Of a stretch of 64,000 nt of DNA, positions 1 to 7,582 are shown in pieces (the stretch's first letter is position 1; every line of letters starts with the position of its first letter). Below the pieces are notes generated by a model. That model was not told the origin of the DNA, did no database searches, and was given only the letters and a program-made list of their open reading frames with translations. A program made the translations under genes and the position numbers. The DNA comes from Antrihabitans stalactiti (GTDB lineage: Bacteria; Actinomycetota; Actinomycetes; Mycobacteriales; Mycobacteriaceae). The stretch lies in NCBI RefSeq assembly GCF_012932915.1, contig NZ_VCQU01000004.1, positions 558,001-622,000 of the forward strand, given 5' to 3'.

Positions 1-1
1 T

Positions 2-1123
2 TCCGTGCCATTGCTGATCGCGACGCGCTTCATCAAGGGCTTGGCCGCCGCATTCACCGCACCGACCGGGCTCTCGATCATCACGACCACCTTCGCCGAA
101 GGCAAGATGCGCAACAAGGCACTCGCGATCTACACCGTCTTCGGCGCGAGCGGCTTCTCGTCCGGCCTGGTGTTCGGCGGATTGATGACCGGAATCGGCT
201 GGCGCTGGACTTTCCTTCTGCCCGTTCCCGTCGCAATCCTGGCCCTCGTCGGCGCATTCATATTCATCCCGCGCGATAAGGCAACCGAACAAGGTGGATT
301 CGATATTCTCGGCGCCCTCGCGTCGACCTCGGCAATGTTGCTGTTGGTCTACACCGTTGTCTCCGCACCCGAAGCCGGCTGGGCCTCGGCCCGCACACTC
401 GGTTCGTTCGCACTCGTGGCGGCGTTGCTGACCGCCTTCGTCAGCATCGAGCGTCGCGTGCGTCATCCATTGATCCGGCTCGGCATCCTGCGCAAGGCGA
501 ACCTCCTGCGCGCGAATGCCGCGATCATCGCGATGGCAGGCTCGTTCGTCAGCTTCCAGTTCATCGTGACGATCTACGTGCAGAACACCCTGGGCTGGAC
601 GCCGATGCACCTCGGCCTCGCATTGCTGCCCACCGGTTTGCTCGTCGCATTCAGCGCACCGTGGGCCGATAAGGTCATCGACCGACTGGGCACACCGCGG
701 CTGATCATCGCGGGCCTGGTCAGCATGACCTTGGGTTACCTGCTGTTCCTGCGCATCGACAGCACCCCGACGTACGCGACCGACATCCTGCCGACGGTGT
801 TGTTGCTCGGACTCGGGTTCGCACTCGGGTTTTCAGCCATCAACGTGCAGGCAACCAGCGGCATCCAAGATCACGAACAAGGGTTGGCCGCGGGGCTCGT
901 CCAGACCTCGATGCAGGTCGGCGCGGCGCTCGTGCTCGCCGTGACGACCGCGGTCATCGCGTCCGATCCGGGCGGACACGCCGAGTCCGCGGCGCAGGTA
1001 CTCGACGATTACAAGCCCGGCCTGGTGTTCATCTCCTTCGTCGCCCTGGCCGGTGTCGCTGCCACGCTCACCCACTGGGTCGGAAGAAGGCCGGCCACTG
1101 TGCGCGACGAAGTGCTCGTGTAG
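2..1123 (+). CDS. MFS drug exporter, DHA2-like, 5'-truncated by window edge
   Basis: This is the C-terminal part of a major facilitator superfamily proton-driven efflux protein in the cytoplasmic membrane. About 373 residues are visible. The reading frame is open to the left edge, so the true start is outside the window and the GTG at position 5 is not a start. The first visible residues (LLIATRFIKGLAAAF) match the loop and helix that precede the 'GxGWRWTF' helix in 14-TM DHA2/EmrB-QacA proteins. At least eight further hydrophobic segments follow, and the C-terminus is short and basic. The substrate cannot be read from the sequence. The DUF72 gene starts 10 bp downstream, so the two may be co-transcribed. 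A role in exporting the NRPS product is possible but only inferred from proximity. Confidence 0.85.
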   Translation, partial: SVPLLIATRFIKGLAAAFTAPTGLSIITTTFAEGKMRNKALAIYTVFGASGFSSGLVFGGLMTGIGWRWTFLLPVPVAILALVGAFIFIPRDKATEQGGFDILGALASTSAMLLLVYTVVSAPEAGWASARTLGSFALVAALLTAFVSIERRVRHPLIRLGILRKANLLRANAAIIAMAGSFVSFQFIVTIYVQNTLGWTPMHLGLALLPTGLLVAFSAPWADKVIDRLGTPRLIIAGLVSMTLGYLLFLRIDSTPTYATDILPTVLLLGLGFALGFSAINVQATSGIQDHEQGLAAGLVQTSMQVGAALVLAVTTAVIASDPGGHAESAAQVLDDYKPGLVFISFVALAGVAATLTHWVGRRPATVRDEVLV

Positions 1124-1133
1124 ATCTGGAGGG

Positions 1134-1952
1134 ATGATCCGCGTCGGCACGTCAGGGTGGGTGTACCCACCCTGGCGTGCCAGTTTCTATCCCGAGGGCT
1201 TGGCGCACAAGCGCGAACTCGGCTATCTCGCCAGCCGACTGAACTCGGTCGAGATCAACGGCTCGTTCTATGCGCTCCAACGCCCAAGCAGCTATCTCAA
1301 TTGGGCACGGCAAACGCCCGACGACTTCGTATTTGCAGTGAAGGGATCCCGGTTCATCACGCACATGAAGCGACTCCGGGATGTGGACGAGCCGCTCGCA
1401 ACATTCTTCGCGTCCGGCGTGTTGGCCCTCGGGCCCAAGCTCGGTCCCATCCTGTGGCAGTTGCCGCCGAACTTCGCTTTCGACTCGACCACCATCAGGC
1501 AGTTCGTCGCAAAGCTGCCCCGAACTACTGCGGCAGCAGCACTTCTCGCCGCAGGGCACAGCGATCGAATCGCGGACCGCGCGTGGACAACAACCGACCA
1601 GGACCGCCCGCTTCGCCATGCATTCGAAGTGCGAAATCCGACTTTTGCGAATCCGGATTTTCCAGAACTTTTGCGCGATGAGGGAATTGCCCTGGTCACC
1701 GCAGATACGGCAGGCAAATTCCCGTACTTCGAAGAACTCACCGCGGACTTTGTGTACGCCCGCCTCCACGGCGACGTCGAGCTGTACACGAGCGGTTACA
1801 CCGACGCCGCCCTCGACACCTGGGCGGCGAAGTTCGCAGCATGGGGCGCAGATCGCGACATGTTCGTGTACTTCGACAACGACGTGAAGGTCCGCGCGCC
1901 GTACGATGCGATCGGCCTACTCGACCGACTCACCGACCGGGGCGCTTTATGA
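1134..1952 (+). CDS. DUF72 (YecE-like) TIM-barrel family protein
   Basis: A 272-residue protein of the DUF72/YecE family, whose biochemical role is not established. The N-terminus MIRVGTSGWVYPPW and the following FYPxGL, VEINGSFY and FVFAVKGSRFITHMKRL segments are the family hallmarks. The C-terminal VYFDNDVKVRAPYDA segment is also typical. The frame is open upstream into the MFS gene. I chose the ATG at 1134 because the homologous region starts exactly there and it is preceded by GGAGG (1128-1132, very close spacing). The length is near the family norm of 240-300 residues. It lies 10 bp after the MFS stop and converges on the glycosyltransferase, whose stop is 19 bp away. Confidence 0.85.
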   Translation: MIRVGTSGWVYPPWRASFYPEGLAHKRELGYLASRLNSVEINGSFYALQRPSSYLNWARQTPDDFVFAVKGSRFITHMKRLRDVDEPLATFFASGVLALGPKLGPILWQLPPNFAFDSTTIRQFVAKLPRTTAAAALLAAGHSDRIADRAWTTTDQDRPLRHAFEVRNPTFANPDFPELLRDEGIALVTADTAGKFPYFEELTADFVYARLHGDVELYTSGYTDAALDTWAAKFAAWGADRDMFVYFDNDVKVRAPYDAIGLLDRLTDRGAL

Positions 1953-1971
1953 CACGGGGGCCGGCGTTCGT

Positions 1972-2808
1972 TCAACCCAACACAGTTACTGGCGACACTC
2001 TCACACTCTGTGACCGCCAGGTAAAACGACGGCGTTCGAAATCCCAATTCTTGTAAAGCGGCCATTGAACGGTATGCATAACGAATACCGCAGCCGCACA
2101 GAAGCGGATTGGAAACGTTATCTTCCAACCTTGGTTTCGAATTGTTTCAAACGAGTGCCTGTTGTACGTCCACATGCCCGCAGGGCTCATCGCGCGCCGC
2201 CGCGCAGAGACCGTGACATTTAGATTCGTGAGTTGATCGATACGGAAGCCATTGTTTGTCATCGCAATAGCAAGGTCGACATCCTCATGGACATCCGGAC
2301 GCCTACTCGCGCGGGTCCGGATCTTGTGCCAGTACTCGCGTCGGATTGCCATGTTGGCTCCGTGCAAGTTGCACTGCTGCCCGCCGACCAAACCGAGCGC
2401 GACCAGCGCACTGACGGCCCACTTTCGGAAGATTCCGATCGGCGAATCGTGGTACGTGGACAATCCGGTCACTGCGGCCGTGTCAGGACTTTCCTTGAAG
2501 TACCGCTCGATGATGTCCGCCCAGCCGCGCGTCACCCACGTATCGGCGTCGATCCGGCCGACGATGTCGTTTGTCGCAGCATCGAAGCCGGCGTTCCGTG
2601 CGTTCGCAACGCCCCGTCGAGGCTCGTCGATAAGGCGGATATGCGGGTGTCGATCACAATAATCGGCCACGATATATCGCGTCGCGTCACAACTGCCGTT
2701 ATCGACAACGATAATTTCACCGACGCCGTCACCATGCTCCACAAGAGCATCCAGGCAATTGCCAATTATCGTTTCTTCGTTGAACACGGGAATTACGACT
2801 GAGATCAT
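1972..2808 (-). CDS. Family 2 glycosyltransferase (GT-A fold)
   Basis: A 278-residue GT2-type glycosyltransferase that should transfer a sugar from an NDP-sugar at the cytoplasmic face. N-terminal SVVIPVFNEE is the nucleotide-binding strand, RGVANARNAGF follows, and IDADTW (about residue 90) supplies the metal-binding DxD. GANMAIRREYW and HEDVDLA form the acceptor region with the conserved ED pair. A hydrophobic C-terminal stretch could contact membrane. Start choice: ATG at 2808 has GGGGAG six bases upstream. A GTG at 2811 is an in-frame alternative but sits too close to that RBS. Sampled stretches are about 45-58% GC against about 65-75% for typical stretches of the NRPS genes, suggesting a different origin. 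Glycosylation of the NRPS product is conceivable but not shown. Confidence 0.85.
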   Translation of the reverse strand: MISVVIPVFNEETIIGNCLDALVEHGDGVGEIIVVDNGSCDATRYIVADYCDRHPHIRLIDEPRRGVANARNAGFDAATNDIVGRIDADTWVTRGWADIIERYFKESPDTAAVTGLSTYHDSPIGIFRKWAVSALVALGLVGGQQCNLHGANMAIRREYWHKIRTRASRRPDVHEDVDLAIAMTNNGFRIDQLTNLNVTVSARRRAMSPAGMWTYNRHSFETIRNQGWKITFPIRFCAAAVFVMHTVQWPLYKNWDFERRRFTWRSQSVRVSPVTVLG

Positions 2809-2847
2809 CACGGGCTCCCCGACAGGGCTCGAAAATGGGTCGCGGTG

Positions 2848-2877
2848 ATGCTAGCAGCAATGTTGACGCCATTTCAA
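2848..2877 (-). promoter_or_regulatory. Candidate sigma70-like promoter for the glycosyltransferase
   Basis: On the minus strand, TTGAAA (2872-2877) and TAGCAT (2848-2853) are separated by 18 bp. They would give a leader of about 33 nt before the ATG at 2808. This is recognised by eye only. The whole 2809-3076 gap is AT-rich and shows no convincing ORF. Confidence 0.3.
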
Positions 2878-3076
2878 ACACCGACAATCGGCCATCCCAA
2901 TTAAATTCGTTCAACCGACAGTGATTCCTGAGAGGCGGAACTTATCGAGGCTGAAAGACGATTATGACCGAATTAAAAAATGAGTCGGTTCGTGATCTTG
3001 ATCGGAATAAGACCTCGGGTTTGTAGTTGTCTGCGCAACAAGTCAGGCGTCCAGTTTGGTATGGATCCACCAAGGC

Positions 3077-4591
3077 TCACGGACGCCAGCGCGCGTGCCG
3101 ACGCCTGAACAGCCACTTCGAGACGCGCAGATGGCGCGGCTTTCGCTCGAGGGTCATCAAGTGCAGCGGTGAGCGGAAGCGCTCGCGGGTGATCGACTTG
3201 GCGCGGGCGAACTCCCGCAATCCGTCGTCACCGTGGACGCGACCGAAGCCCGACTCCCCCACCCCGCCGTACGGCAGCGCGGCGACCCCGGCGAAACCGA
3301 GCGCCGAGTTGATCGTGATGACCCCCGCCCGTAGGCGACGGGCTGCCCACTGCGCGGTCCGGATGTCGCGCGTGAAAATAGACGCGCCCAGACCGTACGG
3401 AGTGGCGTTGGCACGCTGGATCGCTTCTTCGAGATCGGTGACCTTGTTGACGACCACCAACGGACCGAGCGTCTCTTCGGTGACCGCACTGCTGTTCTCG
3501 GGCACGTCGACCAGAATGATCGGCTCGATATACGGCTCCCGGAACGACTCGAGCCCGCCGACGATGGCCTTGCCGCCCCGAGCGAGTGCGTCACGCAGAT
3601 GCGCCCGCACCACTTCGACCTGCGCTTCGTCCGTCATCGGACCGTACGATGCCCCACGGTCGGCACCGGGTTTGAGCCGCTTCGCCTTCGCCACCAGAAG
3701 CTCGAGAAACCTGTCGTAGACCGATTCGGCGACGTAGATCCGTTCGATACCGGCGTAGGTCTGCCCACTGTTGCCCATGGCTCCGAACACCGCCGCTTCG
3801 GCGGCCCGGTCGAGCTTTGCGTCGACGTGGACGATCATCGCGTCCTTACCGCCGCCCTCGATGACGGCGGGCGTCAACGACTCCGCGCAGGCCGCGAGCA
3901 CTTTTTTCGCCGCTGCGGCCGATCCGGTGAAGGCAATCTTGTCGAGCCTGGAACGACAGAGCGCTGCCACAGTCGACTCGTCGCCGGTAACAACCTGCAG
4001 CACAGGCTGATTCGGCGCGAGCGTCTGCCAGCTTTCCGCCAACCACATGCCGACGCCGGGGGTCAGCTCACTCGGCTTGAACACCACTGCGTTGCCTGCC
4101 GCCATCGCAAATGCGATCGAACCCATCGGCGAGTAGACGGGGTAATTCCATGGGCCGATGACACCGATGACGCCGAGCGGTTCATAGCCGACCGAACTCG
4201 CGAGGTTCGCCCCCGCCAATCCCGACCGCACCTTGTGCCGGTCGAGCACCTTCGCTGCATTGCGAGCCGCCCAGTCGAGTTGCTCGACCGCCAGCATCAC
4301 CTCGAGCAGTGCGTCGTCCGCCGGCTTACCCGTCTCCTGCGAGACGACCTCAGCGAGCTCACCAGCGCGCCGCGCGATCAGCTTCTTCCAGTCCTTGAGC
4401 CAACGCTCGCGTCCAGAAAAATCCAAGCGCGACCACCACGTCTGCGCCGACCGCGCCTCCCGCAACGTGCGCGTCAGTTCGTCGTGCCCCATGATCGCGT
4501 AGTCCCCCGCGATCTCGCCTGTGCGAGGGTCGTACGACGTCAGCACACGCGGCCGCAAGTCCGTTTCTGGCTTCTGGACCGACTCCGTCAT
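3077..4591 (-). CDS. Aldehyde dehydrogenase family protein lacking the catalytic Cys
   Basis: A 504-residue protein with the full ALDH fold, which normally oxidises aldehydes with NAD(P)+ in the cytosol. GPWNYP (146-151) is the dinucleotide-binding motif, FTGS (221-224) is present, and EGGGKD carries the general-base Glu245. The segment that should read GQxC reads GQTY, so residue 279, the expected nucleophilic Cys, is Tyr (codon TAC, 3755-3757). The rest of that helix (NSGQ..AGIERIYV) and the C-terminal YGGVGESGFG motif are conserved, so this is not a frameshift. The C-terminus is strongly basic. ATG at 4591 has a good GGGAGGGAG RBS. It is divergent from the ABC operon. It may be inactive, a binding protein, or may use altered chemistry. 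Confidence 0.85.
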   Translation of the reverse strand: MTESVQKPETDLRPRVLTSYDPRTGEIAGDYAIMGHDELTRTLREARSAQTWWSRLDFSGRERWLKDWKKLIARRAGELAEVVSQETGKPADDALLEVMLAVEQLDWAARNAAKVLDRHKVRSGLAGANLASSVGYEPLGVIGVIGPWNYPVYSPMGSIAFAMAAGNAVVFKPSELTPGVGMWLAESWQTLAPNQPVLQVVTGDESTVAALCRSRLDKIAFTGSAAAAKKVLAACAESLTPAVIEGGGKDAMIVHVDAKLDRAAEAAVFGAMGNSGQTYAGIERIYVAESVYDRFLELLVAKAKRLKPGADRGASYGPMTDEAQVEVVRAHLRDALARGGKAIVGGLESFREPYIEPIILVDVPENSSAVTEETLGPLVVVNKVTDLEEAIQRANATPYGLGASIFTRDIRTAQWAARRLRAGVITINSALGFAGVAALPYGGVGESGFGRVHGDDGLREFARAKSITRERFRSPLHLMTLERKPRHLRVSKWLFRRRHARWRP

Positions 4592-4850
4592 GAGCTCCCT
4601 CCCTCAGTTCAGGCTTCCCACGCAGCCTACCGACAAAAGCAGTCACGATTGCTCCGCCGAGTCGAATGCGAAGGCACCATCCATAACCCGCGCCGCCGCG
4701 AACTGATCGTGTGGATACACATGTCGCGCTCGACGCGAAGCGCCGTCAACTACCTCGTCCGGTTTCGCAGCGAGGGTCGACCGGTAACATGCCCGAAGAC
4801 GCTCACGATCGTTACGTGAGCGCACAATCGAGTCCGAACGTGGAGAGTTG
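4592..4850. promoter_or_regulatory. Divergent intergenic region between ALDH-like gene and ABC operon
   Basis: This 259-bp segment must hold promoters for both directions. On the plus strand, TAACAT (4785-4790) is a plausible -10 element. No good -35 element is seen at 16-18 bp, which is common in actinomycetes. GGAGAG at 4842-4847 is the RBS for the ABC ATPase ATG at 4851, and an in-frame TTG at 4848 is an unlikely alternative. I see no coding sequence here. Confidence 0.4.
4800..4822. promoter_or_regulatory. Palindromic operator candidate upstream of ABC exporter operon
   Basis: A perfect inverted repeat with 8-bp arms, CGCTCACG and CGTGAGCG, spaced by 7 bp (ATCGTTA). It lies 28 bp before the ABC ATPase start and about 10 bp after the candidate -10 box. 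Size and placement suit a TetR- or MarR-type repressor site controlling efflux. No regulator gene is present in the window. Confidence 0.4.
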
Positions 4851-5816
4851 ATGCCCAACGAGCAGGACATGTCGGTGCTCGTCGAGGACGTACACAAGTC
4901 CTTCGGGGAAATAACCGCTTTGAGCGGAATCAGTTTCACCGCTGAACGCGGCAAGGTTCTCGGTGTGCTCGGTCCGAACGGCGCAGGCAAGACGACCATG
5001 GTCAAAATTCTGTCGACCCTGCTGCGACCGACCTCCGGGCGCGCGATCGTCGCAGGTCACGACGTTGTCAAGGACGCGCCCGCGGTACGCCGTTCGATCA
5101 TGATGACCGGCCAGTACGCAGCGCTGGACGAAAATCTTTCCGGCCGGGAAAACCTGGAGCTCTTCGGGCGGTTGATGGGTCTGTCCAAGCGCAGCGCGCG
5201 TGCCCGTGCCGACGAGCTTCTCGAGGCGTTCGACCTGGTCGAAGCTGGACGAAGGTCCGTTCGCTCGTATTCCGGCGGAATGCGGCGCAGGGTCGACCTC
5301 GCGTGCGGACTCGTCGTTCGACCCGAGGTCGTCTTTCTCGACGAACCGACAACCGGGCTCGACCCGCGCAGTCGTCAGGGCGTGTGGTCGCTGGTGACCG
5401 CGCTGAAGGAACAAGGCATCACGGTCCTGCTGACGACTCAGTACCTCGAAGAAGCCGATCACCTCAGCGATCACATCATCGTCATCGACAAGGGCACCGT
5501 GATCGCCGAAGGCACGGCGGACAACCTCAAGGCCATGACCGGTGGCGCGTACTGCGAGATCGTCCCGCTCGACCCCGGGCTGCTCGACACCGTGGTAGCC
5601 GCGCTCGGCGAACTGGTGCCGCCGAGTTCGCGGCACGACGATTCCGCTCGCGTCGACCGGTTGTCGATTCCTGCACCGGCGGGCGCCGCCACGTTGGCCG
5701 AAGCATTGCGACGCCTCGATGCTGCGGGAATCGAACTCGCCGACATCGCATTACGCCGCCCCTCCCTCGACGACGTGTTCCTCTCCATCACGGGGCACGC
5801 TGGTAGTTCCACATGA
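4851..5816 (+). CDS. DrrA-type ABC exporter ATP-binding protein
   Basis: A 321-residue cytoplasmic ATPase of the daunorubicin-resistance (DrrA/CcmA) ABC family that would power the two permeases encoded next. Walker A GPNGAGKTT is at 41-49, the Q-loop Gln at 88, signature YSGGM at 140-144, and Walker B VVFLDEPTTGLD at 160-171. TTQYLEEAD at 195-203 has Gln where many ABC proteins have the switch His, as usual in DrrA relatives. The C-terminal ~90 residues, ending RRPSLDDVFLSITG, form the family's regulatory tail. The ATG at 4851 is preceded by GGAGAG. The stop overlaps the next start by 4 bp (ATGA), indicating translational coupling. Export of the NRPS product is plausible from context. Confidence 0.92.
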   Translation: MPNEQDMSVLVEDVHKSFGEITALSGISFTAERGKVLGVLGPNGAGKTTMVKILSTLLRPTSGRAIVAGHDVVKDAPAVRRSIMMTGQYAALDENLSGRENLELFGRLMGLSKRSARARADELLEAFDLVEAGRRSVRSYSGGMRRRVDLACGLVVRPEVVFLDEPTTGLDPRSRQGVWSLVTALKEQGITVLLTTQYLEEADHLSDHIIVIDKGTVIAEGTADNLKAMTGGAYCEIVPLDPGLLDTVVAALGELVPPSSRHDDSARVDRLSIPAPAGAATLAEALRRLDAAGIELADIALRRPSLDDVFLSITGHAGSST

Positions 5817-6613
5817 CCGTTGCGCCGACGTGGACAAGCAGCGACGTTCTGCACCCGCATCCATCCGGATTTCAGCAATGGCTTGCGCTGACCAGTCGCA
5901 TTCTGCGGATCATGGCGAAGGGCGAGCTGATCGTCGCGCTCATCGTTCCCCTGGTCTTCGCGCTCAGCTTCTATCTGCCGCTGAAATACATCATGCAGGC
6001 GCGCGACGTCGTCGATAACTATGCCCAGTTCGTCATGCCGATCATCGTGCTGCAATCGATGGGCTTCACGGCGATGTCGGCAGCTCAGCGTGCCGCCTTC
6101 GAGGCACTGACCGGATTGAACACCCGGATGCAATCTATGCCGGTCGCGCTGCTGGCGCCGCTCGCGGCACGCATGGCCAGCGCGTTCGTCCGATCGCTCT
6201 TCGCGATGATCGCCGCTATCGGGTGGGGCTATCTGATCGGCTTCCGCTTTGCCGCTGTCGACCAAGCCATCTACTTCATGGCCTTCGTCATGGCGGTCGG
6301 CACCGTCCTGGCACTCGGTGCCGACGCGATCGGCACGTTGACCGAAAGTCCCGAAGCCGTCAGTCAGGCCATCACGTTGCCGTATCTGATCCTCGGCATG
6401 CTGTCGAGCGGCTTCACGCCGGTCTCGGAGTTCCCCGACTGGATCGAGCCGTTCGTGCGCAATCAGCCGATCTCGCACTTCTCCTACGTCCTTCGAGACC
6501 TCTCCGCCGGCGGCGTGTCTGTCGAGGTCCTGACGCCTGCGCTGGCCTGGTTGATCGGTCTCGCCGTCGTGCTGTGCCCACTGGGCGTGTGGGCAGGGAC
6601 GAGGCGCGGATGA
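5813..6613 (+). CDS. ABC-2 type permease, DrrB-like (first permease)
   Basis: A 266-residue integral membrane protein of the ABC-2 transporter family. It starts within the ATGA overlap with the ATPase gene and ends in another ATGA overlap with the second permease. About six hydrophobic segments are visible, beginning at LIVALIVPLVFALSF and ending at LIGLAVVLCPLGVWAG. The FTPVSEFPDWIEPFVRNQPISHF segment is characteristic of DrrB-family permeases, where 'P..W...N P' precedes the last helices. It should form a heterodimeric channel with the following gene product. Confidence 0.9.
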   Translation: MTVAPTWTSSDVLHPHPSGFQQWLALTSRILRIMAKGELIVALIVPLVFALSFYLPLKYIMQARDVVDNYAQFVMPIIVLQSMGFTAMSAAQRAAFEALTGLNTRMQSMPVALLAPLAARMASAFVRSLFAMIAAIGWGYLIGFRFAAVDQAIYFMAFVMAVGTVLALGADAIGTLTESPEAVSQAITLPYLILGMLSSGFTPVSEFPDWIEPFVRNQPISHFSYVLRDLSAGGVSVEVLTPALAWLIGLAVVLCPLGVWAGTRRG

Positions 6614-7512
6614 CACACCGTCTGGAAGACGCAGTGCGCCGCAATCTCGAAGAGGCCGCCCGCCGCGATTTGGTGAAACCGCCGGTTGCCCCGCCTTCGA
6701 TGCAGCTGCCGATCGTCGAGCATCGCGTCTCGGAATTCTCGTTACGAGCCCTGTTCGCGCACAGCTTCATTCACTGCAACCGCATCCTGTTGAAGTGGGT
6801 GCGCGATTATTCGACCACGATTCAGGCACTGCTGTATCCCGCGCTCACATTGGTCATGCTTCGCATCGTTTTCGGCGATTCGATCTCCAAGGCGACGGGA
6901 GTGTCGAGCATCTACGGCACGACAGCGATGATCACGATCATCGCTGCCATGACTGGATCCATGGTCAGTGCGCTTGGCCTGAAATCCGAGGCCGAGACCG
7001 GTCTGCTCGGCCGCTTCGCCACGCTTCCTGTGCATCGCGCGTCGGGACTGGTCGGTCGAATGCTCGCCGAAGCGTTCCGAATCGTCTTCACGACCATTCT
7101 CATTCTCATGGTCGGTGTGTTTCTCGGGTTCCGCTTCACCCAAGGTCCGGTGGCCGGATTCACGTTGATTCTGTTGCCGATGATCTTCGGTATGGCGTTC
7201 GTCATGTTCGTCACCGCCTTGGCAACCGTGCCAGGCCGTGCGCCGCTCGTCGAGATCGTGTCGATTCTCACGACCCTCTTGATGTTCTTCAACACCGGTT
7301 TCGTTCCGAAGGTCGCCTACCCCATCTGGCTGCAGAACACTGTTGCCAATCAACCGATGTCGTGCGCGATCGACGCAATGAAAGGCTTGGCACTCGGTGG
7401 CCCGGTCTCCGAACCGCTGCTGAAAACCGTCGCGTGGAGTATCGGCATCATCGTGGTTTTCGCATATCCCGCAGTTCGCGGCTACCGACGCGCAGCGGAA
7501 ACTGGCCGCTAG
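6610..7512 (+). CDS. ABC-2 type permease, DrrC-like (second permease)
   Basis: A 300-residue ABC-2 permease that completes a three-gene exporter. The same frame is open back to 6223, but the ATG at 6610 forms an ATGA overlap with the preceding stop, and homology to DrrB/C proteins starts after it. An N-terminal cytoplasmic stretch of about 55 charged residues precedes the first helix. Six hydrophobic segments follow, including LVMLRIVFG, MITIIAAMTGSMVSAL and the FNTGFVPKVAYPIWLQNTVANQPMS loop that parallels the corresponding loop of the first permease. The operon ends 18 bp later in a strong hairpin. Confidence 0.9.
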   Translation: MTHRLEDAVRRNLEEAARRDLVKPPVAPPSMQLPIVEHRVSEFSLRALFAHSFIHCNRILLKWVRDYSTTIQALLYPALTLVMLRIVFGDSISKATGVSSIYGTTAMITIIAAMTGSMVSALGLKSEAETGLLGRFATLPVHRASGLVGRMLAEAFRIVFTTILILMVGVFLGFRFTQGPVAGFTLILLPMIFGMAFVMFVTALATVPGRAPLVEIVSILTTLLMFFNTGFVPKVAYPIWLQNTVANQPMSCAIDAMKGLALGGPVSEPLLKTVAWSIGIIVVFAYPAVRGYRRAAETGR

Positions 7513-7530
7513 CACCAACCGAACGAAACA

Positions 7531-7568
7531 AAAGCGCCAGGACCGATTCGCATCGGTCCTGGCGCTTT
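7531..7568. terminator. Bidirectional intrinsic terminator
   Basis: A perfect 17-bp inverted repeat (7531-7547 and 7552-7568) with a 4-nt loop (TCGC). It begins AAAGCGCCAGG and ends CCTGGCGCTTT. A short T run lies at the end of the stem on the plus strand, and a T-rich stretch (TTTTGTTTCG) lies on the minus strand. It sits between the stop of the second permease (7512) and the stop of the mycolyltransferase-like gene (7583), so it can end both convergent transcripts. Confidence 0.9.
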
Positions 7569-7582
7569 CGACGTTCGGAGTG

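Noticed and set aside
1053-1133. Upstream extension of the DUF72 gene
   Set aside because: It would overlap the MFS gene. Family homology and an RBS both point to the ATG at 1134.
3027-3719. Plus-strand frame overlapping the 3' end of the ALDH-like gene
   Set aside because: It is antisense to conserved ALDH sequence and its translation has no recognisable motifs.
6223-6609. Upstream extension of the second ABC permease
   Set aside because: It overlaps the first permease in another frame, while the ATG at 6610 forms a coupled ATGA junction and fits the family length.
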